Shown here piece after piece: positions 1 to 5,645 of a DNA stretch of 5,893 nucleotides (positions are counted from its first letter, which is position 1; every line of letters begins with the position of its first letter). The notes under the pieces are model-generated. The model worked only from the letters and a program-made list of their open reading frames with translations, was not told the DNA's origin and ran no database searches. Source of the stretch: Neisseriaceae bacterium (GTDB taxonomy: Bacteria > Pseudomonadota > Gammaproteobacteria > Burkholderiales > Neisseriaceae); NCBI GenBank assembly GCA_017989485.1, contig JAGNPU010000135.1:1-5893 (forward strand), written 5' to 3'. A program made the position numbers and the translations under genes.

Positions 1-784
1 AAGGGGTATGGTCTTCGTAGAGTTTGATGCGGTTTACGTTGCTTGGCATCACATACGACATGAACTGGCTGACTTCTTCAAACACCTCAGGGGTGTCGAT
101 GAGGATTTCGCCAATATCAGGTTGGAAGTAATCACGAATGGCACGAATCACCAAAGCGCTTTCTTGCAAAATCAAGAAGGCGCCGTTACGGGCCGTGGCG
201 GCTTCTTCAATCGCCGTCCACAGTTGCAACAGGTAGTTTAAGTCCCACTCTAAGTCTTCTAGGCTACGACCAATGCCCGCAGTACGGGCGATTAGGCTCA
301 TGGCCTTAGGAATGTCGAGCTGGCTCATCATTTGCTTCAGCTCTTGACGGTCTTCACCCTCGATGCGGCGAGAAACCCCACCACCACGAGGATTATTTGG
401 CATCAACACCAAATAACGACCGGCCAAGCTCACAAACGTGGTCAGGGCTGCGCCCTTATTGCCGCGCTCGTCTTTTTCCACTTGCACAATGACTTCCATG
501 CCTTCACGCAACACGTCTTGAATGCGGGCACGGCCACCGTCATAGTCTTGGAAATAAGCACGAGACACTTCTTTGAATGGCAAAAAGCCATGGCGATCGG
601 TGCCATAATCGACGAAACACGCCTCTAGAGACGGCTCGATACGGGTAATCACACCTTTATAGATATTGCCTTTACGCTGTTCTTTACCCAGCGTTTCGAT
701 GTCTAAGTCAATTAAGTTTTGACCGTCAACAATCGCCACCCGAAGCTCTTCAGCCTGGGTAGCATTAAATAACATACGTTTCAT
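1..784 (-). CDS. rne: Ribonuclease E, amino-terminal part (runs off left edge)
   Basis: RNase E is the endonuclease that starts decay of most mRNAs and processes rRNA and tRNA precursors, and it scaffolds the degradosome at the inner membrane. Only the first 261 codons are here. The protein opens [10 protein letters not shown], typical of RNase E and unlike RNase G. The visible part covers the first RNase H-like segment (about 1-35), the S1 RNA-binding domain (about 36-117), the 5'-sensor (about 118-212) and the start of the second RNase H-like segment. S1 residues F57 and F67 and K110 (in ERGNKGAAL) match RNA-contacting residues of the E. coli enzyme. R167-T168 in the RTAG motif match the 5'-monophosphate pocket. 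The DNase I-like catalytic domain, the zinc link and the degradosome tail lie outside. GAGG sits 5 nt before the ATG at 784-782; Met4 is a possible alternative start, but Met1 agrees with the family. No frameshift is seen. Confidence 0.97.
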   Translation of the reverse strand, partial: MKRMLFNATQAEELRVAIVDGQNLIDLDIETLGKEQRKGNIYKGVITRIEPSLEACFVDYGTDRHGFLPFKEVSRAYFQDYDGGRARIQDVLREGMEVIVQVEKDERGNKGAALTTFVSLAGRYLVLMPNNPRGGGVSRRIEGEDRQELKQMMSQLDIPKAMSLIARTAGIGRSLEDLEWDLNYLLQLWTAIEEAATARNGAFLILQESALVIRAIRDYFQPDIGEILIDTPEVFEEVSQFMSYVMPSNVNRIKLYEDHTP

Positions 785-809
785 TCTGACCTCGCAGGGC
801 ACTCGCGAG
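785..809 (-). promoter_or_regulatory. rne Shine-Dalgarno within a possible hairpin
   Basis: Read on the minus strand, GAGG (793-790) is followed by five bases and the rne ATG, a good ribosome binding site. The same bases form the right side of a possible stem: CTCGC at 809-805 pairs with GCGAG at 795-791, around a 9-nt loop. The stem would cover GAG of the Shine-Dalgarno sequence. The site itself is seen directly. Its control by folding is inference, and the 5-bp stem is short. CTCGCGAG (809-802) is also an 8-bp palindrome that could pair differently. Confidence 0.5.
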
Positions 810-892
810 ACACAGGTAACCAGTATTTGACGCTACGGTGTTGTCAGTACCGCAGTCTGCCTAAGAAGTTGTCGTATAAAGAGCAGTGCAAT

Positions 893-935
893 CCCATAAC
901 GTACAATTAATCGTATGGGTGCCTTGTAGTAAGGC
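893..935 (-). promoter_or_regulatory. Two adjacent hairpins in the presumed rne leader
   Basis: On the minus strand a 5-bp hairpin, GCCTT-ACTAC-AAGGC (935-921), is followed after one base by a second. The second pairs CCCATA and CG (919-912) with CG and TATGGG (901-893) around a 10-nt loop, leaving one T bulged. They lie about 110-150 nt before the rne start codon. A further arm pair, GCATG (959-955) with CATGC (938-934), overlaps the first hairpin by two bases and could compete with it. Tandem leader hairpins suit autoregulation of rne, but I cannot match them to the known E. coli leader elements. Confidence 0.4.
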
Positions 936-1084
936 ATGCTTGAACAGTGTCAGACATGCAAATATTTTGTCAGCCATCTTCTTTTTTGCTTTAAGTCACC
1001 AGCGCCAAATGCCGCATCGGTATGTACTTCGACGTCTTACAACAGGGGGTGAGCATAAAGAGGGTCAAACTTAGTTACCGTCAT

Positions 1085-1111
1085 CCTAAAGCTGGCTTAT
1101 AGGGCTTTAGG
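1085..1111. repeat. 8-bp perfect inverted repeat
   Basis: CCTAAAGC (1085-1092) and GCTTTAGG (1104-1111) are exact reverse complements around an 11-nt loop. No T-run follows on either strand, so it is not an intrinsic terminator. In a minus-strand transcript it would be the most stable hairpin of the distal rne leader. It could instead be a protein-binding site. Function is not known. Confidence 0.45.
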
Positions 1112-1144
1112 GAAACTGCTTTTAGAGTGCGTTTTTTGTTTAAA

Positions 1145-1171
1145 TGCTATAACATCACCGTTTTGGTGATG
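1145..1171 (+). promoter_or_regulatory. Candidate rluC extended -10 with overlapping inverted repeat
   Basis: TGC followed by TATAAC (1145-1153) resembles an extended -10 element with five of six hexamer matches; no good -35 is seen. It abuts, sharing one base, a perfect 7-bp inverted repeat: CATCACC (1153-1159), loop GTTTT, GGTGATG (1165-1171). If the promoter is real, transcription would start inside the repeat, where an operator is often placed. The rluC leader would then be about 160 nt. Both elements are visible, but their function is inferred. Confidence 0.3.
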
Positions 1172-1224
1172 GATGATGAATAAGGTACAACACCTTTTAA
1201 ATCTTCAATCTTTAGTTTGGCGTT

Positions 1225-1233
1225 TTTATATCA
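1225..1233 (-). promoter_or_regulatory. Candidate rne extended -10
   Basis: On the minus strand this reads TGATATAAA: a TG dinucleotide, one base, and a hexamer with five of six matches to TATAAT. It lies in the most AT-rich part of the spacer. There is no convincing -35 hexamer at 17 bp. Starting here, the rne leader would be about 430 nt, of the same order as the long E. coli rne leader. AT-rich DNA gives such matches by chance. Confidence 0.25.
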
Positions 1234-1322
1234 ATATATTTAGCAAGCCTATTTACACCTACCTAGACAGTGCAAAGCGTGCTAACGGTAATTCGCCTTA
1301 GGCTTCGGGGATTATAAGCAAG

Positions 1323-2267
1323 ATGCACTCAATTAGCAAAGACTTAGTTAACTTTTTAACCGTTACCGAAGAAGATGCGGCGCAACGTTTGGATAACTTT
1401 TTAATTAAAGTTTTAAAAGGCGTACCCAAAAGCCATATCCACCGCATCATTCGCGCCGGCGAAGTCCGTATCAACAAAAAAAGAAGCGACGCAACCTATA
1501 GGTTACAAATAAACGACATCGTGCGCGTCCCGCCGGTCAAAATTGCCGAAAGAGCCCTCAACCCACAAAAAAACCCGGCCCCTGCGCGCGATTTCCCCAT
1601 TGTTTTTGAAGACGAATACCTATTGGTGATCAACAAGCCGGCCGGCGTCGCCGTACACGGCGGCAGCGGCATCAGCTTTGGCGTCATTGAGCAGCTGCGT
1701 CAAGCTCGCCCAGAAGCGCGCTATTTGGAACTGGTCCATCGCCTCGACAAAGACACCTCTGGCCTGCTCATGATCGCCAAGAAGCGCTCTGCCCTGGTGA
1801 AACTGCACGAACTCATCCGCCAAAACGTGCCGCAAAAAAAATACTTCGCCCTCGGCCTTGGCCAATGGCCTAAAGACGTCAGCCACGTCAAACTGCCCTT
1901 ATTGAAATACCAAGGCGCCAACGGCGAAAAAATGGTGCGCGTCAACGACGACGGCCAATACGCCCACACCTTATTCACCGTAGAGCAGCAATACCAGCAG
2001 TTCACCCTGGTTGAGGCCAACCTCAAAACCGGCCGCACCCACCAAATCCGGGTGCACATGCAGGCCAGCGGCTGCCCCATCGCTGGCGATGAACGCTATG
2101 GCGACTATGAGCGCAACAAACAGCTGGCCAAGCAGGGCTTTAAACGCATGTTTTTACACGCCCATGAATTGGCCTTACCCCACCCGGTGACCGGTGAGCC
2201 TTTGGTCATTAACGCGCCTTTGCCAAAAGAATTAAGCCAATTTCTAAAAGGGCTCGCCCGTGCCTAA
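1323..2267 (+). CDS. rluC: 23S rRNA pseudouridine synthase RluC
   Basis: RluC converts specific uridines of 23S rRNA (U955, U2504 and U2580 in E. coli) to pseudouridine during large-subunit assembly in the cytoplasm. The protein has 314 residues, close to E. coli RluC at 319. An S4 RNA-binding domain covers about residues 19-70. The RluA-type synthase domain starts near residue 90, with NKPAGVAVHGG at 104-114. The catalytic motif HRLDKDTSG is at 139-147, so D142 is the nucleophilic aspartate. The motif with Y174 (QKKYFAL) and KTGRTHQIRVH (236-246) complete the set. The ATG at 1323 has only a weak ribosome binding site, but no nearby upstream in-frame start gives a better one, and the amino end fits the family. 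It is divergent from rne, as in E. coli, and overlaps the next gene by 8 nt. RluD, the sister enzyme, is less likely given the position beside rne. Confidence 0.95.
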   Translation: MHSISKDLVNFLTVTEEDAAQRLDNFLIKVLKGVPKSHIHRIIRAGEVRINKKRSDATYRLQINDIVRVPPVKIAERALNPQKNPAPARDFPIVFEDEYLLVINKPAGVAVHGGSGISFGVIEQLRQARPEARYLELVHRLDKDTSGLLMIAKKRSALVKLHELIRQNVPQKKYFALGLGQWPKDVSHVKLPLLKYQGANGEKMVRVNDDGQYAHTLFTVEQQYQQFTLVEANLKTGRTHQIRVHMQASGCPIAGDERYGDYERNKQLAKQGFKRMFLHAHELALPHPVTGEPLVINAPLPKELSQFLKGLARA

Positions 2268-2922
2268 GCCCCCTTTTAAAGCCCTTATTTTCGACTGGGA
2301 CGGCACCTTGGCCAACTCTACCGGCCACATCGTCAACGCCATTCAAGCCGCCTGTGCTGAGGTGGGCTTGCCCATCCCCGACGACAAAAGCGCCAACCAC
2401 GTCATCGGCCTCAGCTTAAGCACGGCGCTGCACACTTTTTGCCCCCGCGCCAACCCCGATGAACTTCAGGCCCTGGTTGTGGCCTATCAGAAACACTATC
2501 TGGCCGACGCCGACAAAACCATGCTGTTTCCAGGCGTCCACCAGGCACTGGCCGATTTAGACCAACGCTACTTGCTCACGGTGGCCACCGGCAAGGGCCG
2601 ACCCGGCCTGGACCGCGCCCTCATCGACACCGACACCGCCCATTTTTTTGTCAGCACCCGCACCGTCAATGAGTGTGCATCCAAGCCCAATCCTGATATG
2701 ATTTTGTCTTTGTGTGACGAGCTAGGGCTATACCCAAAAGACGTTTTGATGATAGGCGACACCACCCATGACTTACTCATGGCACAAAACGCCGGCGCCG
2801 CAGCCGTGGCCTTAAGCACGGGGGCCCACGACGTGGCCACCTTAAACACGGTGCCCCACCTTACCCTAGCACATTCGTTTCAAGATTTTGTCCGCTGGCT
2901 GAATCAGTACTCAGTGGCTTAA
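2260..2922 (+). CDS. HAD-IA family phosphatase, phosphoglycolate-phosphatase-like
   Basis: This is a cytoplasmic haloacid dehalogenase-type hydrolase of 220 residues. Motif I is FDWDGTL (11-17), with D12 as nucleophile and D14 as acid/base. An alpha-helical C1 cap lies between about residues 18 and 90. Motif II is VATGK with T110. Motif III is K142 in SKPNPDM. Motif IV is MIGDTTHD, with D167 and D171 holding Mg2+. All catalytic residues are present, so it should be active. Such proteins hydrolyse small phosphoesters (phosphoglycolate, sugar phosphates, nucleotides); the substrate cannot be told from sequence. It starts with GTG inside the last codons of rluC, 7 nt after AAAAGGG (2246-2252), so translation is probably coupled to rluC. 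A HAD phosphatase directly after rluC is, as I recall, common in betaproteobacteria. Homologues are often labelled gph, but that specificity is not shown here. Confidence 0.92.
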   Translation: MPKPPFKALIFDWDGTLANSTGHIVNAIQAACAEVGLPIPDDKSANHVIGLSLSTALHTFCPRANPDELQALVVAYQKHYLADADKTMLFPGVHQALADLDQRYLLTVATGKGRPGLDRALIDTDTAHFFVSTRTVNECASKPNPDMILSLCDELGLYPKDVLMIGDTTHDLLMAQNAGAAAVALSTGAHDVATLNTVPHLTLAHSFQDFVRWLNQYSVA

Positions 2923-2947
2923 TGCCTACTATCTTAAAGAGAACCTT

Positions 2948-3871
2948 ATGGATCAAAACAACAGCTGGGAACGGCAAACCATAGAAAAGCTTGTGTTCGA
3001 AGTATACAAAGAACAGCGCCGCGCCAAGTTTTGGCGCTTATTCTGGCGCATTATTGCCTTAGTGGTGGTCTTATTCGTCTTAATCAAAGCCTTTAACAGC
3101 CAACCCATTTTGGGCAGCCAACAACGCCACACCGCCGTCATTGACCTCGTTGGCAGCATCGACAGCTATAATGATCAGGCCAGCGTTTTGCTGGAAGGCC
3201 TAGAAACCGCCTACGCCAACAAAAACGTTCAGGGCGTCATCATTCGCGCCAACAGCCCTGGCGGCTCACCGGTGATATCCAGCATTGCTTTTGATGAAAT
3301 CAGCCGCCTCAAAACCCTACACAAAGATGTGCCCCTATACGTGGTGGCCGAAGACGTGTGTGCCTCTGGCTGCTACTTCATTGCCAGCGCCGCCGACAAA
3401 ATCTACGCCAACCCCGCCAGCCTAATGGGCAGCATAGGCGTCATCGCCGGTGGCTTCGGCTTTGACAAGGCCATCGACAAACTGGGCATAGAGCGCCGCT
3501 TAAAAACCGCGGGCAACAACAAAGGCATGGGCGACCCATTTAGCCCCGAAACCCCAGAACAAAATGCCATTTGGACCAGCATGTTGGACGACATCCACGA
3601 ACAGTTTATTGCCGCCGTCAAAAAAGGCCGTCAGGGCAAGCTCAAAAATGACCCCGACCTCTTCAGTGGCCGCGCCTATACCGGCGCTCAAGCCAAGGCG
3701 GCAGGCCTGGTCGACGACTTTGGCAGCGTTTACTCCGTCGCCAGAGACGTGATCAAAGCGCCTGAACTGGTCAACTACACGCCACAACAAAGCTTTTCCC
3801 GCACCCTAAGCCGTACCTTGGGCAGCGAGGTAAAACAAAACATTGACACCTTAATCCAGTCCAACTGGTAA
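2948..3871 (+). CDS. sppA: SppA/S49 family signal peptide peptidase, short form
   Basis: This membrane-anchored serine peptidase should degrade signal peptides left in the inner membrane after secretion. At 307 residues it is the short, single-domain form, about half the E. coli SppA. A basic, charged amino end (1-33) precedes one hydrophobic segment at about 34-48, giving an anchor with the catalytic domain in the periplasm. NSPGG (102-106) fits the oxyanion region. S140 in CASGCYF is the expected nucleophile. K192 in TAGNNKGMGDPF lies 52 residues later, the same spacing as the Ser147/Lys199 pair of Bacillus subtilis SppA, so the Ser-Lys dyad is intact. Many family members have ASGGY where this one has ASGCY, a mild substitution. 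AAGAGA (2937-2942) lies 5 nt before the ATG. It starts 25 nt after the phosphatase, probably in the same transcript, and is followed by a strong terminator. SohB is the other S49 type but is less like this sequence. Confidence 0.93.
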   Translation: MDQNNSWERQTIEKLVFEVYKEQRRAKFWRLFWRIIALVVVLFVLIKAFNSQPILGSQQRHTAVIDLVGSIDSYNDQASVLLEGLETAYANKNVQGVIIRANSPGGSPVISSIAFDEISRLKTLHKDVPLYVVAEDVCASGCYFIASAADKIYANPASLMGSIGVIAGGFGFDKAIDKLGIERRLKTAGNNKGMGDPFSPETPEQNAIWTSMLDDIHEQFIAAVKKGRQGKLKNDPDLFSGRAYTGAQAKAAGLVDDFGSVYSVARDVIKAPELVNYTPQQSFSRTLSRTLGSEVKQNIDTLIQSNW

Positions 3872-3879
3872 ACCCCCTC

Positions 3880-3907
3880 AAAAAGGTTGCCTGAAGGCAA
3901 CCTTTTT
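3880..3907 (+). terminator. Intrinsic terminator after sppA, with DUS-like sequence
   Basis: A perfect 12-bp stem pairs AAAAAGGTTGCC (3880-3891) with GGCAACCTTTTT (3896-3907) around a TGAA loop, ending in five Ts. It starts 9 nt after the sppA stop and should end the rluC-HAD-sppA transcript. The A-run on the left makes it usable from the other strand too. The left arm plus loop reads AGGTTGCCTGAA, resembling the 12-mer DNA uptake sequences of Neisseriaceae, which often sit in terminators. Confidence 0.85.
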
Positions 3908-3937
3908 CTGGTCCTTACTTACGATAGAGACTTGCTC

Positions 3938-4957
3938 ATGTACGATTTCTTAAGATCCACCTTGTTCAAAATGGACGCTGAAAAAGCCCATCACCTCACC
4001 CTAAACGCCTTAAAGCAGGTGAACGCCTTAGGCCTAGGGGGCCTGCTACAGAAAACCGTCCCCAGCCTGCCGACCCAGCTCATGGGCCTGACCTTGCCCA
4101 ACCCGGTCGGCCTGGCCGCCGGCCTCGACAAAAATGGCGCCTATATAGACGCCTTGGCCAAATTGGGCTTTGGCTTCATCGAAGTGGGCACCATCACCCC
4201 TCGCCCGCAAGCAGGCAACCCCAAGCCACGGCTATTTCGCCTCCCCGAACACCAGGCCATCATCAACCGCATGGGCTTTAACAATGACGGCGTAGACGTG
4301 CTGATCGAGAACATCAAAAAATCGCGCTACAACGGTATTTTGGGCATTAACATCGGCAAAAATGCCAGCACGCCGATGGCGAACGCCGTCGACGACTATT
4401 TGATGTGCCTAGAAAAAACCTATGAGCATGCGGATTACATCACCATCAACATTTCATCACCCAACACCAAAAACCTGCGCGCCTTGCAAGCGGAAGATGA
4501 TTTGACGGAACTTTTAAGCAAATTAAAGGACAAACAAATACAATTGCATCACCAACAAGGACGCTACGTGCCCTTGGCGGTCAAGATTGCCCCAGATTTA
4601 ACCGAAGCAGAAGTCCACAGCATTGCCGCCGTACTGTTAAAAACCGAGATTGATGGCGTCATTGCCACCAATACCACCATCGACAAATCGGCCCTGGGTC
4701 AACACCCTTTAGCAGAAGAGCAAGGTGGCCTATCGGGCCTGCCGGTACGGCAAAAAAGCAATGATGTTTTACACATTTTAAATAACACATTACAAAAACG
4801 CTTGCCAATCATTGGCGTCGGTGGCATTGTTAATGGTGTTGATGCTGTACAGAAAATGGCACTTGGCGCGGATGCGGTTCAACTATACAGTGGCTTAATT
4901 TACCAAGGCCCGAAACTGATAGTAGACTGTTTAACGGCTATTGCCCGTCGCGTTTAA
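3938..4957 (+). CDS. pyrD: Dihydroorotate dehydrogenase (quinone), class 2
   Basis: PyrD oxidises dihydroorotate to orotate, the fourth step of pyrimidine synthesis, using FMN and passing electrons to membrane quinone. The protein has 339 residues (E. coli PyrD has 336). Residues 1-40 form the amphipathic amino-terminal extension that marks membrane-bound class 2 enzymes. AAGLDKNG (60-67) carries K65. NISSPNT (171-177) carries catalytic S174 and N176. K216 (VKIAP) and N245 (TNTT) contact FMN. All sit one position before their E. coli equivalents K66, S175, N177, K217 and N246. GVGGI (293-297) begins the phosphate-binding part of the barrel. An in-frame TTG at 3887 would lengthen the protein by 17 residues, but it lies inside the terminator stem. 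The ATG at 3938 gives the usual amino end and has AGAGA 7 nt upstream. No clear promoter is seen in the 30 nt after the terminator. Confidence 0.97.
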   Translation: MYDFLRSTLFKMDAEKAHHLTLNALKQVNALGLGGLLQKTVPSLPTQLMGLTLPNPVGLAAGLDKNGAYIDALAKLGFGFIEVGTITPRPQAGNPKPRLFRLPEHQAIINRMGFNNDGVDVLIENIKKSRYNGILGINIGKNASTPMANAVDDYLMCLEKTYEHADYITINISSPNTKNLRALQAEDDLTELLSKLKDKQIQLHHQQGRYVPLAVKIAPDLTEAEVHSIAAVLLKTEIDGVIATNTTIDKSALGQHPLAEEQGGLSGLPVRQKSNDVLHILNNTLQKRLPIIGVGGIVNGVDAVQKMALGADAVQLYSGLIYQGPKLIVDCLTAIARRV

Positions 4958-4958
4958 T
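4930..4958 (+). promoter_or_regulatory. Possible promoter for the SlyB-like gene
   Basis: TTTAAC (4930-4935) and TTTAAT (4953-4958) are separated by 17 bp and lie over the end of pyrD. The second hexamer matches the -10 consensus at five of six positions, the first matches -35 at only three. A lipoprotein of this type is often expressed more strongly than pyrD, so its own promoter is plausible, but the match is weak and co-transcription with pyrD is equally possible. Confidence 0.2.
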
Positions 4959-4987
4959 TATTTTTCTTTATCGATAGAAGGATTCAT

Positions 4988-5446
4988 ATGTTTAAAACCA
5001 CTACTAAGTACGCCATGATTGGCCTATTGTCTATGGGTATTGCCGCAGGTTGCGCCAATAACTCAGCGACGACTTATGCGCCAGGTCAGGCACAGCAAGC
5101 ACAAACCGTGCGTTTAGGTACCGTGGTGTCTGTCGCTTCGGTCAACATTCAAGAAGAACACAAACTGGCCACGCTGGCGGGTGCAGCCTTGGGTGGTTTG
5201 GCTGGCAGCAACTTGGGTAAAGGCTCTGGCCGTTACGCAGGTGCCGTGGTAGGCGCATTGGCCGGCGGTTACGCCACCGACGCCGCCACCAAAGCCATGG
5301 GCGGCCAAAACGGTTACGAAATCACCGTTGAGCTAGACAACAAGAGCGTGATCTCTGTGGTGCAAAAAGCCGACGTGGCGATTGCCCCAGGCCAACGCGT
5401 TCGCGTGGTGACCGGCAACGGCGTGACCCGTGTGATGCCTCAATAA
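4988..5446 (+). CDS. slyB: SlyB-type glycine-zipper outer-membrane lipoprotein
   Basis: This is a small lipoprotein of 152 residues, matching E. coli SlyB (155) in length and plan. A signal peptide covers residues 1-21, with basic K3 and K7, a hydrophobic core and the lipobox AAGC. C22 would be lipidated. The next residue is Ala rather than Asp, so sorting to the outer membrane is expected. After VRLGTVVSV, a glycine zipper (about 64-94) has small residues at regular spacing and may form a hairpin in the membrane. The carboxyl part contains SVVQKADVAIAPGQRVRVV, much like the end of SlyB. SlyB helps stabilise the outer membrane under stress and is under PhoPQ control in enterobacteria; no such site is visible here. 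GAAGGA (4977-4982) lies 5 nt before the ATG, a strong ribosome binding site. It begins 30 nt after pyrD and ends before a strong terminator. Pcp or 17-kDa antigen are other names used for this domain. Confidence 0.88.
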   Translation: MFKTTTKYAMIGLLSMGIAAGCANNSATTYAPGQAQQAQTVRLGTVVSVASVNIQEEHKLATLAGAALGGLAGSNLGKGSGRYAGAVVGALAGGYATDAATKAMGGQNGYEITVELDNKSVISVVQKADVAIAPGQRVRVVTGNGVTRVMPQ

Positions 5447-5460
5447 GCATTGCCCTTGTA

Positions 5461-5490
5461 AAAAAAGCCCGCTGCCCAGCGGGCTTTTTT
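5461..5490. terminator. Bidirectional intrinsic terminator
   Basis: AAAAAAGCCCGCT (5461-5473) pairs perfectly with AGCGGGCTTTTTT (5478-5490) around a GCCC loop. The G+C-rich core and runs of six A and six T make it effective from both strands. It lies 14 nt after the lipoprotein stop and about 155 nt after the stop of the convergent Lrp-family gene, and may serve both. Confidence 0.93.
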
Positions 5491-5505
5491 GTGGGCGATC
5501 ATGGC

Positions 5506-5614
5506 AAACCATGGCGTATGTCCGGGCAATACGCTGTAGCGTAAGTCAGCACCAAGGTCAAACCCCGTGGGTCGCGACCCACGCTACGCCAGCAGAGGCA
5601 TAAATAAACCATGG
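5506..5614. repeat. Palindrome-rich intergenic element flanked by a 9-bp direct repeat
   Basis: AAACCATGG occurs at 5506-5514 and again exactly 100 bp later at 5606-5614. Between them are TACGCT-GT-AGCGTA (5530-5543) and a perfect 18-bp palindrome (next entry). GTAGCGT (5536-5542) is also the reverse complement of ACGCTAC (5581-5587), giving a larger fold that competes for three bases. The right flank lies within the 14-bp palindrome TAAACCATGGTTTA (5605-5618), and the left flank is part of the small hairpin CATGG-CAAA-CCATG (5500-5513). No coding frame is supported. It looks like a dispersed palindromic intergenic repeat or a very small non-autonomous element, but one copy cannot prove either. 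Confidence 0.5.
5566..5583. repeat. Perfect 18-bp palindrome
   Basis: CGTGGGTCGCGACCCACG is its own reverse complement with no loop. As DNA it could be a dimeric protein site or a cruciform. As RNA it would fold with a TCGCGA or CGCG centre. No T-run follows, so it is not an intrinsic terminator. Confidence 0.8.
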
Positions 5615-5645
5615 TTTAAACACCCTAAAGCCAAACCAAACCACC

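Larger units (their letters stand above)
785..1322. other. Divergent rne/rluC intergenic region (538 bp)
   Basis: No protein-coding gene is supported here. The region separates the divergent starts of rne and rluC and must carry promoters for both. In E. coli the rne mRNA has an approximately 360-nt leader through which RNase E controls its own message, and rluC lies divergently next to it; this spacer has room for a similar leader. The half next to rne has mixed composition and short hairpins. The stretch at about 1130-1260 is AT-rich and looks like promoter DNA. An open frame at 886-1074 has no recognisable protein character and overlaps the hairpins, so it is not called. Confidence 0.75.

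Noticed and set aside
8..628. Two plus-strand open frames opposite rne
   Set aside because: They are antisense shadows of a strongly conserved RNase E reading frame and have no domain character.
886..1074. 62-codon plus-strand open frame in the rne/rluC spacer
   Set aside because: GTG start, no ribosome binding site, composition unlike the neighbouring proteins, no recognisable domain, and it overlaps the hairpins of the presumed rne leader on the other strand.
3760..3766. GCCTGAA inside sppA as a second DNA-uptake-like site
   Set aside because: Only about 8 of 12 positions match a known uptake 12-mer and it is explained by coding sequence.
1496..3790. Several minus-strand open frames and one extra plus-strand frame (3564-3752) inside rluC, the HAD gene and sppA
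   Set aside because: All lie over intact conserved genes in other frames, with low-complexity translations and no ribosome binding sites.
3887..3937. Upstream in-frame TTG start that would lengthen PyrD by 17 residues
   Set aside because: The TTG lies in the terminator stem, has no ribosome binding site, and the added residues are not part of class 2 PyrD, whose usual amino end begins at the ATG at 3938.
3922..4978. Shared CGATAGA at the same distance (9 nt) before the pyrD and lipoprotein start codons
   Set aside because: A 7-base match that overlaps purine-rich ribosome binding sites is easily due to chance; no wider similarity surrounds it.
5114..5308. Minus-strand open frame opposite the lipoprotein gene
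   Set aside because: It is the shadow of the glycine-zipper coding sequence; its Gly/Ala/Thr-rich translation follows from that composition.
5631..5643. Short CCAAA repeat (CCAAACCAAACCA) next to the Lrp-family stop codon
   Set aside because: Fewer than three full units and intergenic; too short to call a variable tandem repeat or phase-variation tract.
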